40,526 nucleotides of DNA from Pseudomonadales bacterium. GTDB taxonomy: Bacteria; Pseudomonadota; Gammaproteobacteria; Pseudomonadales; Pseudohongiellaceae. The notes beneath the pieces are model-generated. The model did not search any database. It was not told the origin of the DNA and saw nothing but the letters and a program-made list of their open reading frames with translations. The number at the start of each line of letters is the position of its first letter. The stretch's first letter is position 1. The stretch spans positions 1-40,526 of the forward strand of contig JAJECW010000059.1 in NCBI GenBank assembly GCA_022821865.1, in the 5' to 3' direction. The position numbers and the translations under genes are program-made. Below, piece by piece: positions 1 to 8,661 of the stretch.

Positions 1-1041
1 GCGCCGGAGTCGCGCCGGGCCGGGGAGTGGCTCTCAAGGCTGCGCGTGGCCGACGTTAAGGGGCTCTGGGAAGCGGCGCGGCGGTTTGCCGAACGGGTGG
101 CGCCCGAGATCGTGGCCTACGAGACGAGGGCCCGGGGCTACGTGCCGGTGTTCATCGACGCCACCGGCATCGAGGTGGACGGGCGGCTGTTCCAGCGGGC
201 GCGGCCGGATTACGAAGGCCGGCGCGGCTACTGGCTGCACGCCACGTTCCTGGGCGGGCTGTGGGCGGCGGGGCAGTTGTGCCCCGGCGGGGGCCGGGTG
301 ACGCTGAACTGGCGCAGGCAGTTGGAATGGGTCGCGCCGATGCTGCCCGAAGGCGCGCCGGTGTGGCTGCGCGCCGACAACGCCTACTACAAGGGGGATC
401 TGGTGCGGCGGTGCGCTGCGCGGGGATGGGATTACTCCATCAGCCTGACCCACCGGCAGTGGCGCAAGCCGGTGCTGGAGCAGCTTGAGGGGCTCGGGGA
501 CTCGGCCTGGACGGACATCGGGATGGAGGAGGAGGCGATTTTCGCCACCCATCGGCCCGCCGGCTGGGATGCCGAGCAGCACTACGTGGTGGTGCGCCGG
601 CGCACGGAGAACGGCCAGGGGCTGCTGGTGCCCAGATACACGGTGATGCTGGTCTCGCGCAACGATCTCGGGTTGAAGGAGCTGGTGCGCCGTCACCGGG
701 GCAAGCAGGGGCAGGAGAACGCGTTCAAGGGTCCGCTGCGGGACATGGACCTGCATCATCCGCCGTGCCGGGGGTACCGGGCCAACCAGGCGTTCTACGC
801 GCTGGGCCAGATCGCGCAGGTGCTGCTCAGGGCGGTGCAGTTCACGGCGCTGCCGAAGCGGGCGCGCCGCCACGGCATCGCCCCGGTGATCCGCTACGTG
901 ATGCGCACCGCCGCGTACCTGGCCCGCTCGGCGCGGCGGCTGCGGCTGAAGTTCGCGAAGACGAACTTCCGGGTTCGGTGGCTGTACAGGGCGATGCGGC
1001 ACCTGGAGGCGCGTGCCCCGCCGGTCCCGCTGGCCGCCTGA
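1..1041 (+). CDS. IS1380-family transposase, 5' end cut by window edge
   Basis: DDE transposase that would move its own insertion sequence. The frame is open from base 1, so the true start lies outside the window; a GTG at 46 is only an internal start, giving 331 residues. Numbered from that GTG, the likely catalytic residues are D38 (in VFIDATG), D111 (in LRADNAYYKG) and E224 (in KQGQENAFKG). The HRGKQGQEN and DLHHPP stretches and the following hydrophobic segment are typical of the IS1380/IS4-like DDE_Tnp_1 group. About 100 N-terminal residues are missing compared with the usual family length. The catalytic core looks intact, so the element may be active. I could not define its right terminal inverted repeat, because the left end is not in the window. 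Confidence 0.85.
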   Translation, partial: APESRRAGEWLSRLRVADVKGLWEAARRFAERVAPEIVAYETRARGYVPVFIDATGIEVDGRLFQRARPDYEGRRGYWLHATFLGGLWAAGQLCPGGGRVTLNWRRQLEWVAPMLPEGAPVWLRADNAYYKGDLVRRCAARGWDYSISLTHRQWRKPVLEQLEGLGDSAWTDIGMEEEAIFATHRPAGWDAEQHYVVVRRRTENGQGLLVPRYTVMLVSRNDLGLKELVRRHRGKQGQENAFKGPLRDMDLHHPPCRGYRANQAFYALGQIAQVLLRAVQFTALPKRARRHGIAPVIRYVMRTAAYLARSARRLRLKFAKTNFRVRWLYRAMRHLEARAPPVPLAA

Positions 1042-1204
1042 CCGATCCCCATCCAGAAACGCCGGACCGCGGCGGGGACCCCCGCCCCCCTGTGCTGGCA
1101 AAAACCGCCCGACAGGGTGCTGAAACGCCTGTTTCCGGCCCTTCTGCGCATCGGCCCATCGCGCGAGACTCCAATCCGTCGGCGCGCCTGCCATCCACGA
1201 GGCT

Positions 1205-1390
1205 CGAACGACCGAATACCGCTATAGTCAGCTGCTTAACAGGGAATTAAGGTATACGCCAGAACATGCGGACGTTATGAAAACTGGACACTATATTTTT
1301 CCCCCTGAGCACCTGCGGGATGAAACGACTGAAAACAAGTATATAGAAAATTTTCTCCTACGATCAAAGGTTTTGAAAAAAATATTTTAA
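1205..1390 (+). pseudogene. 3' remnant of an unidentified gene beside the IS
   Basis: The 486-base gap between the transposase and iolG contains an AT-rich stretch unlike its GC-rich surroundings. In one frame it reads without stop as a natural-looking protein tail, including SQLLNRELRYTPEHADVMKT and then GHYIFPPEHLRDETTENKY, and ends in KVLKKIF with a TAA at 1388. The only in-frame ATG is at 1277 and would give 37 residues. I do not recognise the family. I infer the end of a gene whose front was lost when the insertion sequence arrived, but it may not be coding. The rest of the gap (1042-1204 and 1391-1527) shows no gene; 1345-1356 is a perfect AGAAAATTTTCT palindrome. Confidence 0.35.
1373..1389. 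promoter_or_regulatory. weak candidate RpiR operator upstream of iolG
   Basis: TTGAAAAAAATATTTTA matches the site at 12318-12334 at 13 of 17 positions and lies about 140 bases before iolG. It also overlaps the last codons of the broken-gene remnant and is very A/T-rich, so the match may be chance. The palindrome at 1345-1356 close by is a second possible binding site. Confidence 0.25.
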
Positions 1391-1527
1391 AAGCACGCTG
1401 GACAAGTCGCGACAGCGGACCGAATCTGGCTTAGCAGGCGGTCGTGGCGGATAATTGGGCGAACGATTGGCGGAAGGCTTCGAGCGATGCGGCAAGCGGC
1501 GGTTGCTGGACAAGGCGGAGGCTTCCG

Positions 1528-2529
1528 ATGATCGGTGTCGCGATCATCGGCGCGGGGCGAATCGGACGGATACACGCACGGAACGTCGCCGACAACGATG
1601 ACGCACGGATAGTGGCCGTCTGTGACGTCGCCGAGAACGCAGCCGTTGAACTTGCCGATCGTTGCGGGGGCAGAGTCGCACCCCTCGAACAGACCCTTCA
1701 GGACGACCACGTTGACGCGGTAATCATCGCGAGCTCCACCGATACGCACGCCGAAATAATCCGGCAGGCAGCCGCAGCCGGAAAAGCCATATTCTGTGAA
1801 AAGCCCCTCGATCTCGATCTGCGACGCGCCAGACGAAGCGTTGACATAGCCGCAAGGGCAAATGTGCTCCTGTGCCTGGGATTCAATCGGCGTCACGATC
1901 CGGATTTTCGGAAACTCGGAATCGAGGTCAGGTCCGGCGCGATCGGATCGATTGAAGTTGTCACCATTATCAGTCGGGATCCTTCGCCGCCCCCGCCGGA
2001 ATACATCGAGAGATCCGGCGGTCTGTTTCGTGACATGATGATCCACGACCTCGACATGGGCCGCTGGTTGCTGGGTGAAGAACCCCAACAGGTATTTGCG
2101 ACCGGAAGTACCCTGTCAGACCCGCAGATCGGGAAACTGGGGGATATCGACACGGCAGTCGCCGTACTGCGCACCCCGTCAGGCCGTCTTTGCCACGTTA
2201 CGAATTCCCGCCGATGCAGTTACGGCTACGACCAGCGCATCGAGGTGTTCGGGTCGCAGGGAATGGTTCGAGTCGATAACCGGAAAAACACCCGGGTCGA
2301 AAGGGCAACGAGCAGCGGGTTTGCCACTGAACCGGCATTGCCCTTCTTCCTGGAGCGCTACGCGAAGTCGTATCGTTTGCAGCTTGACAGGTTTATCCGG
2401 GCGGTAGGAGGCGAATCGACCGACCTGGCACTCGGTTCCGACGGCCTGCGCGCACTGGAGCTTGCGGACGCTGCGCACCAGTCATTCAGGCTCGGTCGAC
2501 CCGTTGACGTCAGCCAGTCGCGACGGTGA
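1528..2529 (+). CDS. iolG: inositol 2-dehydrogenase (Gfo/Idh/MocA family)
   Basis: Cytoplasmic NAD-dependent enzyme that oxidises myo-inositol to scyllo-inosose, the first step of inositol catabolism. The 333 residues start with a Rossmann fold (AIIGAGRIGRIHA, about residues 5-17). The family motif EKP is at 91-93, and K92 with D169 and H173 (RDMMIHDLDM) fits the catalytic Lys/Asp/His set of IolG. YGYDQRIEVFGSQGM in the C-terminal domain is also typical. I chose ATG 1528 because AAGGCGGAG lies just upstream and the Rossmann strand then begins at once; a GTG at 1444 would add 28 residues without family similarity. Its stop overlaps the next gene by 4 bases, so the two are probably co-translated. 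A related polyol substrate cannot be excluded. Confidence 0.85.
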   Translation: MIGVAIIGAGRIGRIHARNVADNDDARIVAVCDVAENAAVELADRCGGRVAPLEQTLQDDHVDAVIIASSTDTHAEIIRQAAAAGKAIFCEKPLDLDLRRARRSVDIAARANVLLCLGFNRRHDPDFRKLGIEVRSGAIGSIEVVTIISRDPSPPPPEYIERSGGLFRDMMIHDLDMGRWLLGEEPQQVFATGSTLSDPQIGKLGDIDTAVAVLRTPSGRLCHVTNSRRCSYGYDQRIEVFGSQGMVRVDNRKNTRVERATSSGFATEPALPFFLERYAKSYRLQLDRFIRAVGGESTDLALGSDGLRALELADAAHQSFRLGRPVDVSQSRR

Positions 2530-3680
2530 GTAACTTGAACTTCGGCCTGATCGGCACCGGCTTCATGGGCAAGGCGCATGCCATCGCTCTACGCGCCGTG
2601 GGGACGGTGTTTCCCGAAGTTGCGCATCCGGAACTGGTCTGCCTCGTTGACAAGAACGCGACCGTAGCTCAGCAGTTTGCGGATGCCTGGGGGTTTGAAA
2701 GTGCAAGCGACGACTGGATCGGCATGTGCCGCAGCGACGCCATTGACGTCGTGGACATTTGTACACCCAACCACTTGCACATGGAAATGGCGCTCACCGC
2801 GATCGAGGCCGGAAAGCATGTCTATTGCGAAAAGCCGTTGGCTCTCACCGCTGCACAGGCGAGGCGAATTCGCAGTGCCGCGGAGTCCGCCAGCATCAAA
2901 ACAGCAGCCGGGTTCAACTACATCTGCAATCCCCTGATCGCCGCAGCGCGTGACATGATAGCGTCCGGCGAGATCGGAGAGGTCCATGAGTTTCGGGGCA
3001 GTTATCGTGAGGATTACCTGGCGGACCCATCCACGCCCTACGGGTGGCGCTGCGCCAGAAAGCGGGCTGGCGCCGGTGCGCTTGCCGATCTCGGCAGCCA
3101 CTTGATATGCATGGCGGAGTTTCTGCTCGGGCCGATCGATTCGGTGCTCGGCTCTCTCACCACCGTGCACGACCTGCGGCCGGACCCGGTGTCGGGCGGG
3201 ATGAGAACGGTTGAGAACGATGATATTGCGCAGGCGCTCGTCGTGTTCGAACGAGGATGCCCCGGCACGATGGAAATCAGCCGTGTGGCTACCGGCAAGA
3301 AGTGCGGACTCGGTCTTGAGGTATGCGGAGTGAAGGGCAGCATCGCGTTCGACCAGGAACGCATGAACGAGTTGCGGCTATACCGGGCGGACAGCCGGCC
3401 CGGTCGCCGCGGCTACCGGCGCATTCTCGCCGGACCGGCGCACCCGGACTATTCGGCGTTTTGCCCGGCCCCCGGGCACGGTCTCGGTTTCAATGACCTG
3501 AAAATCATTGAAATTCGCAACCTGTTGCGATCCATCGAATCGGGTGACGAAGTCCACGCCGACTTCAATACCGCATGCCGGGTTCAGGAAATCTGCGATG
3601 CCATCGAGACTTCCCACAATGGCCAGCAGTGGATTGACGTAAGCAGCAACGCCCTCGAACAGCTACAGCTCTCCGCGTGA
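2526..3680 (+). CDS. second Gfo/Idh/MocA oxidoreductase
   Basis: NAD(P)-dependent sugar or cyclitol dehydrogenase of 384 residues. The Rossmann motif GLIGTGFMGKAHA is at about 7-19, EKP at 102-104, and D188/H192 (ADLGSHLICM) provide the usual Asp-x3-His pair. It starts at a GTG overlapping the iolG stop, a strong sign of one operon. It is longer than iolG and not a recent duplicate. Such second oxidoreductases in inositol loci often act on scyllo- or chiro-inositol or epimerise an inosose, so that role is an inference from position. The exact substrate cannot be read from sequence. It ends convergently with iolE, with 54 bases between them and no clear terminator hairpin. Confidence 0.75.
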   Translation: MSNLNFGLIGTGFMGKAHAIALRAVGTVFPEVAHPELVCLVDKNATVAQQFADAWGFESASDDWIGMCRSDAIDVVDICTPNHLHMEMALTAIEAGKHVYCEKPLALTAAQARRIRSAAESASIKTAAGFNYICNPLIAAARDMIASGEIGEVHEFRGSYREDYLADPSTPYGWRCARKRAGAGALADLGSHLICMAEFLLGPIDSVLGSLTTVHDLRPDPVSGGMRTVENDDIAQALVVFERGCPGTMEISRVATGKKCGLGLEVCGVKGSIAFDQERMNELRLYRADSRPGRRGYRRILAGPAHPDYSAFCPAPGHGLGFNDLKIIEIRNLLRSIESGDEVHADFNTACRVQEICDAIETSHNGQQWIDVSSNALEQLQLSA

Positions 3681-3734
3681 TTGACTTGCACCACCAGGGA
3701 CCCGTTTCCTGCCGTCAGTGATATCGCGTCTGGA

Positions 3735-4643
3735 TTACCGGACTGAGATGTCGATGGCCAATTCGGTGCAGAGCTCGTGCATTTGCGCGGCAGCCAACGC
3801 CGCGAATCGTTTCGAGGGTGCAGTGAGCGGATCCTGTTCGGCCTCCGCGACGAGCCAACCGTCATATCCGACCGACTTGAGGCGTTGAAGCGCCGTACCG
3901 AAATCGATGCAACCCTCCGCATCGCCGGGCACCGTGAACACACCATTCAATACGGCGTCGAGAAAGCTGAGATCCCGGTTCCTGGCGTCATGCAGTACGT
4001 TCGCACGAACATTCTTGCAATGAACGTGCCTGATCCGATGCCCGTGCGCGTCCAGTAGTTCAATCGTGTCCCCGCCGGCGTAGGCAAGGTGGCCTGTATC
4101 CAGCAACAGGCCGACGCTCTCGCCCGTGTTGTCCATCAGCCTGTCGATTTCTTTCCGGCTCTGGACGATGGTGCCCATGTGATGGTGATAGGCGATCCGG
4201 ATGCCCTGATCGAGACAGGAGTCGCCCAGTTCCGTCAGCTTCCTGCCGTACTCCGCCCATTCGCCGTCATGCAGTGTGGGCCTCAGTGACAGCGGCATGT
4301 TCCGCGAACCGTGAATGGCGTCGGTCGTATCGCAAAAGACGATCACTTTCGACCCCAGCGACTTCAGGAGACACAGGTGGTCCGCAAGCGCATCGATTTC
4401 TTCTGCGACCGATCTGCGCAGAAGCAGACTGCTGTACCAGCCGGATATCAACTGGAGTTCGAACGCCTCGATAACACGGCCCAGGATGTCAGCCTGCCGC
4501 GGAAACTTGTTGCCCAACTCTATACCGGTAAAGCCCGCCTCCCGGCTGTCGCCCAGACAGACTTCCAGCGGGGTATCCGCTCCCAGGGTCGGGAGATCGT
4601 CGTTGGTCCAGAGCAATGGATTGACACCAATTCGTACCGCCAT
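3735..4643 (-). CDS. iolE: myo-inosose-2 dehydratase
   Basis: Dehydrates scyllo-inosose to 3D-(3,5/4)-trihydroxycyclohexane-1,2-dione, the second step of inositol breakdown, in the cytoplasm. The 302 residues form a xylose-isomerase-like TIM barrel. The IolE signatures are the N-terminal RIGVNPLLWTNDDLPTLG (residues 4-21), EAGFTGIELGNKFPR (35-49), AYHHHMGT (151-158), LLLDTGHLAYAGGD (179-192) and RHVHCKN (205-211); the His, Asp and Glu residues in these are expected metal ligands. It is the last gene of the minus-strand run iolC-iolD-iolE, 15 bases after iolD. Length and motifs are those of the family, and nothing looks damaged. Confidence 0.9.
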   Translation of the reverse strand: MAVRIGVNPLLWTNDDLPTLGADTPLEVCLGDSREAGFTGIELGNKFPRQADILGRVIEAFELQLISGWYSSLLLRRSVAEEIDALADHLCLLKSLGSKVIVFCDTTDAIHGSRNMPLSLRPTLHDGEWAEYGRKLTELGDSCLDQGIRIAYHHHMGTIVQSRKEIDRLMDNTGESVGLLLDTGHLAYAGGDTIELLDAHGHRIRHVHCKNVRANVLHDARNRDLSFLDAVLNGVFTVPGDAEGCIDFGTALQRLKSVGYDGWLVAEAEQDPLTAPSKRFAALAAAQMHELCTELAIDISVR

Positions 4644-4658
4644 GGTCCGGAACCGGAA

Positions 4659-6515
4659 TCAGTACGGTTGCCTGGATTTTGCGGAGATATATTCCGCGCG
4701 GGCCGCGGTCACGTCCGCACGGCCGGACACCTCGGGAACGGCAACGTCCCACCAGTAGCCGCCGCCGGAGGATTGGTCCGGGTCGGTGCGCATACTGATC
4801 AGGTACGATCGATCGGCCGCCTTGGCGCGCCCCACGGCCAATTCGAGTTCGGCCAGATTCTCAACGTGCTCGGAGGCCGCGCCCATGGCCGAAGCGTGCC
4901 TGGCAAAGTCGAGCAGCGGCGCGCCGTCGTCGGCAGCGACACAGTCGCCGAACAGGTTGTTGAATGGCGCGCCGCCCGTCGACACTTGCAGACGATTGAT
5001 GCAGCCGTAGCCTCCGTTGTCCAGTACCACGACAATGATCTTGTGGCCCAGCATCACGCTGCTCGCCAGTTCCGAGTTGAGCATCATGTAGGAGCCGTCG
5101 CCGACGAGCACGATGACGTCGCGGTCGGGACAAGCCATCTTGACGCCCATGCCGCCGGCGATTTCGTATCCCATGCAGGAATAGCCGTATTCAAGGTGGT
5201 ATCCGCCGACCCGGTCGGTGCGCCAGAGCTTGTGGAGCTCGCCGGGCAGACCTCCTGCTGCACATACGACAATGTCGCCGGGGTCCGAAGCGCGTTTCAC
5301 GGCACCGAGAACCTGGGCGTCCGAAGGCAGTCCCGACGCTGTTGAAATCTTATCCGCGGAGGTTGTTTGCACGTAATAGTCGTTCCACGCGGCAATGGCT
5401 TTTCGCCCGGCCTGCTGCCATTTCGAGCCGGCCTGCCAGCCTGCAAGCCGCGCCTGCAATGCCTGCAAGCCGCGCTCGGCGTCCGTGACAAGGGGCTGAG
5501 CGCCATGCTTGTCGGCATCGGGCCGCGCCACATTGAGCTGGATCAGGCGCGACCTGTGGGACTGGACCAGGGTCCGTGACGCTGTCGTGAAGTCCTGCAG
5601 CCGCGTTCCGACTGCGAGGATCACGTCAGCCCCTTGCGCCAGCTGGTTCGCGGCATCGGAACCGGTCACCCCGATCGCTCCCACGTAGTTTGGATGATCC
5701 CAGTTCAGTGCGCCCTTGCCCGCCTGGGTTTCGGCGACCGGAACTCCGTGCGCCTCGGCAAATGTGCGCAACGCTGCCGTGGCGCCGGAATAATGTACGC
5801 CGCCGCCGGCGATCAGCAATGGCCGTTCGGCACGCTGCAAGACCTTGACTGCATCGTCCAGTTCACATCGGTCGGCTCCCTTGCGTGACAAGCGGTGAAC
5901 TTGTTCAGCGAACAGGAATTCGGGGTAGTCATACGCTTCGGTCTGGACATCCTGGCACAACGACAAGGTTGCAGGTCCGCAGTCGGCCGGGTCCGTAAGC
6001 GTGGCTATCGCCGCCGGCAGACTCGTAATGATCTGTTCCGGCCGCGTGATGCGATCGAAGTAACGACTGACCGGGCGAAAACAGTCGTTTACCGAGATCG
6101 TCGGGTTGCCCGGGTATTCGAGCTGCTGCAATACCGGATCCGGCGTTCGGTTCGCAAAGACGTCGCCCGGCAGCAATAACACCGGCAGGCGATTGACGTG
6201 CGCCAGCGCGGCGGCCGTCACCATGTTGGTTGCGCCGGGTCCGATGGACGTTGTGCAGGCCATCATTCGCCTGCGCTGGCTCGCCTTTGCGAAAGCGATC
6301 GCCGCGTGGGCCATGCCCTGTTCGTTGTGGGCACGGAACGTCGGCAATTCGGCCTGCCAGTCAAACAGCGCTTCACCGAGTCCGGCAACGTTACCGTGGC
6401 CGAAAATGGCGAACATACCGTGAAACAGCGGCTGGATTTCTCCGTCAATTTCGACCCGCTGGGCGACGAGGTATCTCACAAGCGCCTGAGCCATGGTCAG
6501 TCGAGTTTTTTTCAT
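4659..6515 (-). CDS. iolD: trihydroxycyclohexane-dione hydrolase (ThDP enzyme)
   Basis: Opens the ring of 3D-(3,5/4)-trihydroxycyclohexane-1,2-dione to give 5-deoxy-D-glucuronate. The 618 residues have the three-domain layout of thiamine-diphosphate enzymes. E65 in RAHNEQGMAHAA is the likely catalytic glutamate that contacts the cofactor. The ThDP/Mg motif begins GDGSYMMLNSE at about residue 472 and runs to the Asn in LDNGGYG near 500. The N-terminal IFGHGNVAGLGEAL is characteristic of IolD. The start ATG at 6515 lies 43 bases after the end of iolC, in the same direction, so they are probably co-transcribed. The length agrees with known IolD proteins. Confidence 0.92.
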   Translation of the reverse strand: MKKTRLTMAQALVRYLVAQRVEIDGEIQPLFHGMFAIFGHGNVAGLGEALFDWQAELPTFRAHNEQGMAHAAIAFAKASQRRRMMACTTSIGPGATNMVTAAALAHVNRLPVLLLPGDVFANRTPDPVLQQLEYPGNPTISVNDCFRPVSRYFDRITRPEQIITSLPAAIATLTDPADCGPATLSLCQDVQTEAYDYPEFLFAEQVHRLSRKGADRCELDDAVKVLQRAERPLLIAGGGVHYSGATAALRTFAEAHGVPVAETQAGKGALNWDHPNYVGAIGVTGSDAANQLAQGADVILAVGTRLQDFTTASRTLVQSHRSRLIQLNVARPDADKHGAQPLVTDAERGLQALQARLAGWQAGSKWQQAGRKAIAAWNDYYVQTTSADKISTASGLPSDAQVLGAVKRASDPGDIVVCAAGGLPGELHKLWRTDRVGGYHLEYGYSCMGYEIAGGMGVKMACPDRDVIVLVGDGSYMMLNSELASSVMLGHKIIVVVLDNGGYGCINRLQVSTGGAPFNNLFGDCVAADDGAPLLDFARHASAMGAASEHVENLAELELAVGRAKAADRSYLISMRTDPDQSSGGGYWWDVAVPEVSGRADVTAARAEYISAKSRQPY

Positions 6516-6558
6516 TTCACTGGTCCCGGTGCTGCCTCAACCCAATAATGCCGCAGCA

Positions 6559-8493
6559 CTAACCGGCCTTTCGGTCGCGCCAATAGTCGATGAGTTCCAC
6601 GTAGTTCCGCGCCACCGATTCGATCAGCGCCTCGTCGTCTATTTCCCCGGCCAGCCACTGCCTGCCGGGTCTGGCAAATATCGTTCGGCCAATCGTGAAG
6701 CCCTTGCAGATGTCGAATCCGGCGCAAGCGTTGAAGCCAGCCCGCAACGCGTTCGCGGGCGCATCCATGCCCAGGATCACGACCCCGCGGCAATGCGGCG
6801 CGCGCCGTGAAATCTGGTCGCTTACATTTCGCCAGGCAGCGCGGCTCATCATGGGCAACTTCCACCAGTCCGGCCGAATTTCCAGATTGTAGAGGCGCGC
6901 GAGCACGGATGCGCAGGTGTCGTCGTCAACGACCGCACCTGCGGGCGGCAGAATCTCCAGCAGCAACTCGTGGCCTGACGAGCAGCAGGCCTGGTAGAGC
7001 TCCTTGACCTGCCGTTCCTGTTGCAGGCGCAACATGGTGTCGTCGTCCAGGCCATAAACCATCAGGCACTTGACGATATGTTCGAGGGGCCAGGAGCGCA
7101 ACCGGTCACCGATCGAGCGGCCGCCTTCGAGCTCCAGTGGCCGCGACCCCGACAGTTCCGCGGGGCGGGCAATCCACCAGCCGCGCCCGGTTACGTCGTT
7201 CAGGGCATCCTGGCCGAACGTGTCGTCGATGATGGCGCCGACCGTTCCATTGGCTCCGACGGCGTCTACGCTCCTTTCAATGGCCCGGACCATGAGGCGC
7301 TTCAGGGTGGCGATGCGTTGCAGCTCGGCTCCTGCCCGCTGCGCCATTTCCACCAACTGTCGGCGATGATCAAATGCGAGCGCGTGGATTTCGGGCCATG
7401 AGGCGGGCTGGCGCGTGGTGACGCGGTGCAGGTAGTTGAGTTCATTGTCGAGATCGGGCCTGGGAATCTGCGGCGCGTGACGCATGTAATGGTCCAGTTC
7501 CTCGTCCGTGGGAATGGCGGGCGAGCAACCGTGTCTCGAAACAACCAGTGCGCCGCAGGCGTTGGCGTATGCTGCGCTCGTTTCATGGTTCTCGTTTCGG
7601 AGCCAGCCGCGCAAGAACCCCGACATGAACGCGTCGCCCGCCCCCAGGACGTTGAGTACTTCAATTTCGGGGCCGGAAAAAATCGTCACTTCGTCGAGGC
7701 TCGCCGGGACCTCGCCGTCAAGGACAACGCATCCCCGCTCCCCGAGTTTCAACACAAGTGTTGCGTCCGAGAGCGAGCGGATATGGCGCAGCGCGGCGAT
7801 GGTGTCGGTGTTGCCACCGGCGATGTGCATTTCATCTTCGGTGCCTACGATGAGGTCGCACTCGGGCCAGATCGTTTGCAAGTGAGCAGACACCGATTGC
7901 GAATCGATGAATCGCGTTTCGCCGTCGCCAAGGCCTGTCAGGCCCCACAGAACCGGACGGTAGTCGATATCAACGATCACCCTGACTCCGGCGGCCCTGG
8001 CGTGCTCGATGGCTTTCAGGGAGGTGGAATAGGTCCCGGGCGTGGAGAAGTGAGTCCCGGTGATGAGCAGAGACTTGCTGGAGGCAATGAAGTCGGCAGA
8101 GAAGTCGGACGCTTCTATCGCCATGTCCGCACAGTCGTTACGGAAAAAAATCAGCGGAAAGGTGTCCTTGTCCTTGATGCCCAGAACCACCAGTCCTGTG
8201 AACCTGTCGGGGTCCGTCACGACATGGCTGACATCGACACCGCCGCGTGCGAGTTCCTCGCGAACGAAGCGGCCCATATGTTCATCGCCGACCCGTGTCA
8301 GCATGGCCGATTTCAATCCCTGGCGAGCGCAGCCGAACGCGATATTGGCGGAGGATCCCCCGAGATACCTGGCAAAGCTACCCGTGTCTTCCAGTCGGCT
8401 GCCGATTTGGTTACCGTAGAAGTCGACCGCGGCCCGACCCAGACAAATGACGTCAAGCGGCCCATTGGCGATGTCTGTCGTTCCGGACGTCAT
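6559..8493 (-). CDS. iolC: fused 5-dehydro-2-deoxygluconokinase / DUF2090 aldolase
   Basis: Two enzymes in one 644-residue chain. The first ~320 residues are a PfkB-type kinase that phosphorylates 2-deoxy-5-keto-D-gluconate: LDVICLGRAAVDFY at the start, the GGSSANIAFGCARQG sugar-binding segment, and VLGAGDAFMSGF with the catalytic Asp near residue 287. The remaining ~300 residues match DUF2090, which is known fused to IolC and is thought to replace the separate aldolase IolJ, splitting the phosphorylated product to DHAP and malonate semialdehyde. I prefer ATG 8493, preceded by GAGGG; a GTG at 8517 would add eight residues and has no ribosome site. It leads the iolC-iolD-iolE run and faces iolB across a shared promoter region. 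Confidence 0.88.
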   Translation of the reverse strand: MTSGTTDIANGPLDVICLGRAAVDFYGNQIGSRLEDTGSFARYLGGSSANIAFGCARQGLKSAMLTRVGDEHMGRFVREELARGGVDVSHVVTDPDRFTGLVVLGIKDKDTFPLIFFRNDCADMAIEASDFSADFIASSKSLLITGTHFSTPGTYSTSLKAIEHARAAGVRVIVDIDYRPVLWGLTGLGDGETRFIDSQSVSAHLQTIWPECDLIVGTEDEMHIAGGNTDTIAALRHIRSLSDATLVLKLGERGCVVLDGEVPASLDEVTIFSGPEIEVLNVLGAGDAFMSGFLRGWLRNENHETSAAYANACGALVVSRHGCSPAIPTDEELDHYMRHAPQIPRPDLDNELNYLHRVTTRQPASWPEIHALAFDHRRQLVEMAQRAGAELQRIATLKRLMVRAIERSVDAVGANGTVGAIIDDTFGQDALNDVTGRGWWIARPAELSGSRPLELEGGRSIGDRLRSWPLEHIVKCLMVYGLDDDTMLRLQQERQVKELYQACCSSGHELLLEILPPAGAVVDDDTCASVLARLYNLEIRPDWWKLPMMSRAAWRNVSDQISRRAPHCRGVVILGMDAPANALRAGFNACAGFDICKGFTIGRTIFARPGRQWLAGEIDDEALIESVARNYVELIDYWRDRKAG

Positions 8494-8584
8494 ATTCGGC
8501 CTGCCCTCTGATTTCACCTGTGTCGAGGCTGTTGGAGTTGCAATTGGGGCACGTTGCCGGGAATTGGATCGTTCCGCTGCAGCG

Positions 8585-8614
8585 TGCGACAGTTTAGAAT
8601 AAACGTTCTATACT
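8585..8614 (+). promoter_or_regulatory. iolB promoter with candidate RpiR operator
   Basis: In the 168-base gap between divergent iolC and iolB, a possible -35 (GCGACA, 8586-8591) and -10 (TATACT, 8609-8614) are 17 bases apart. The spacer holds the inverted repeat TAGAATAAACGTTCTA at 8595-8610 (TAGAA-N6-TTCTA), overlapping the -10. A repressor there would block RNA polymerase. The core GAA-N6-TTC resembles the GGAA-N6-TTCC site that I recall for RpiR-type IolR of rhizobia. Downstream, 8624-8631 is near-palindromic (ATTGATCA). Confidence 0.5.
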
Positions 8615-8661
8615 GAAAAATCATTGATCAAAATCTTTCATTTCTAAAAGGGTCGGACGAG

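Noticed and set aside
34..1194. 386-residue minus-strand frame opposite the transposase
   Set aside because: Pro/Arg/His-rich antisense translation; the plus strand has a clear DDE transposase.
1042..1204. Right terminal inverted repeat of the IS1380 element
   Set aside because: Without the left end no matching repeat or target duplication can be identified, so no boundary is called.
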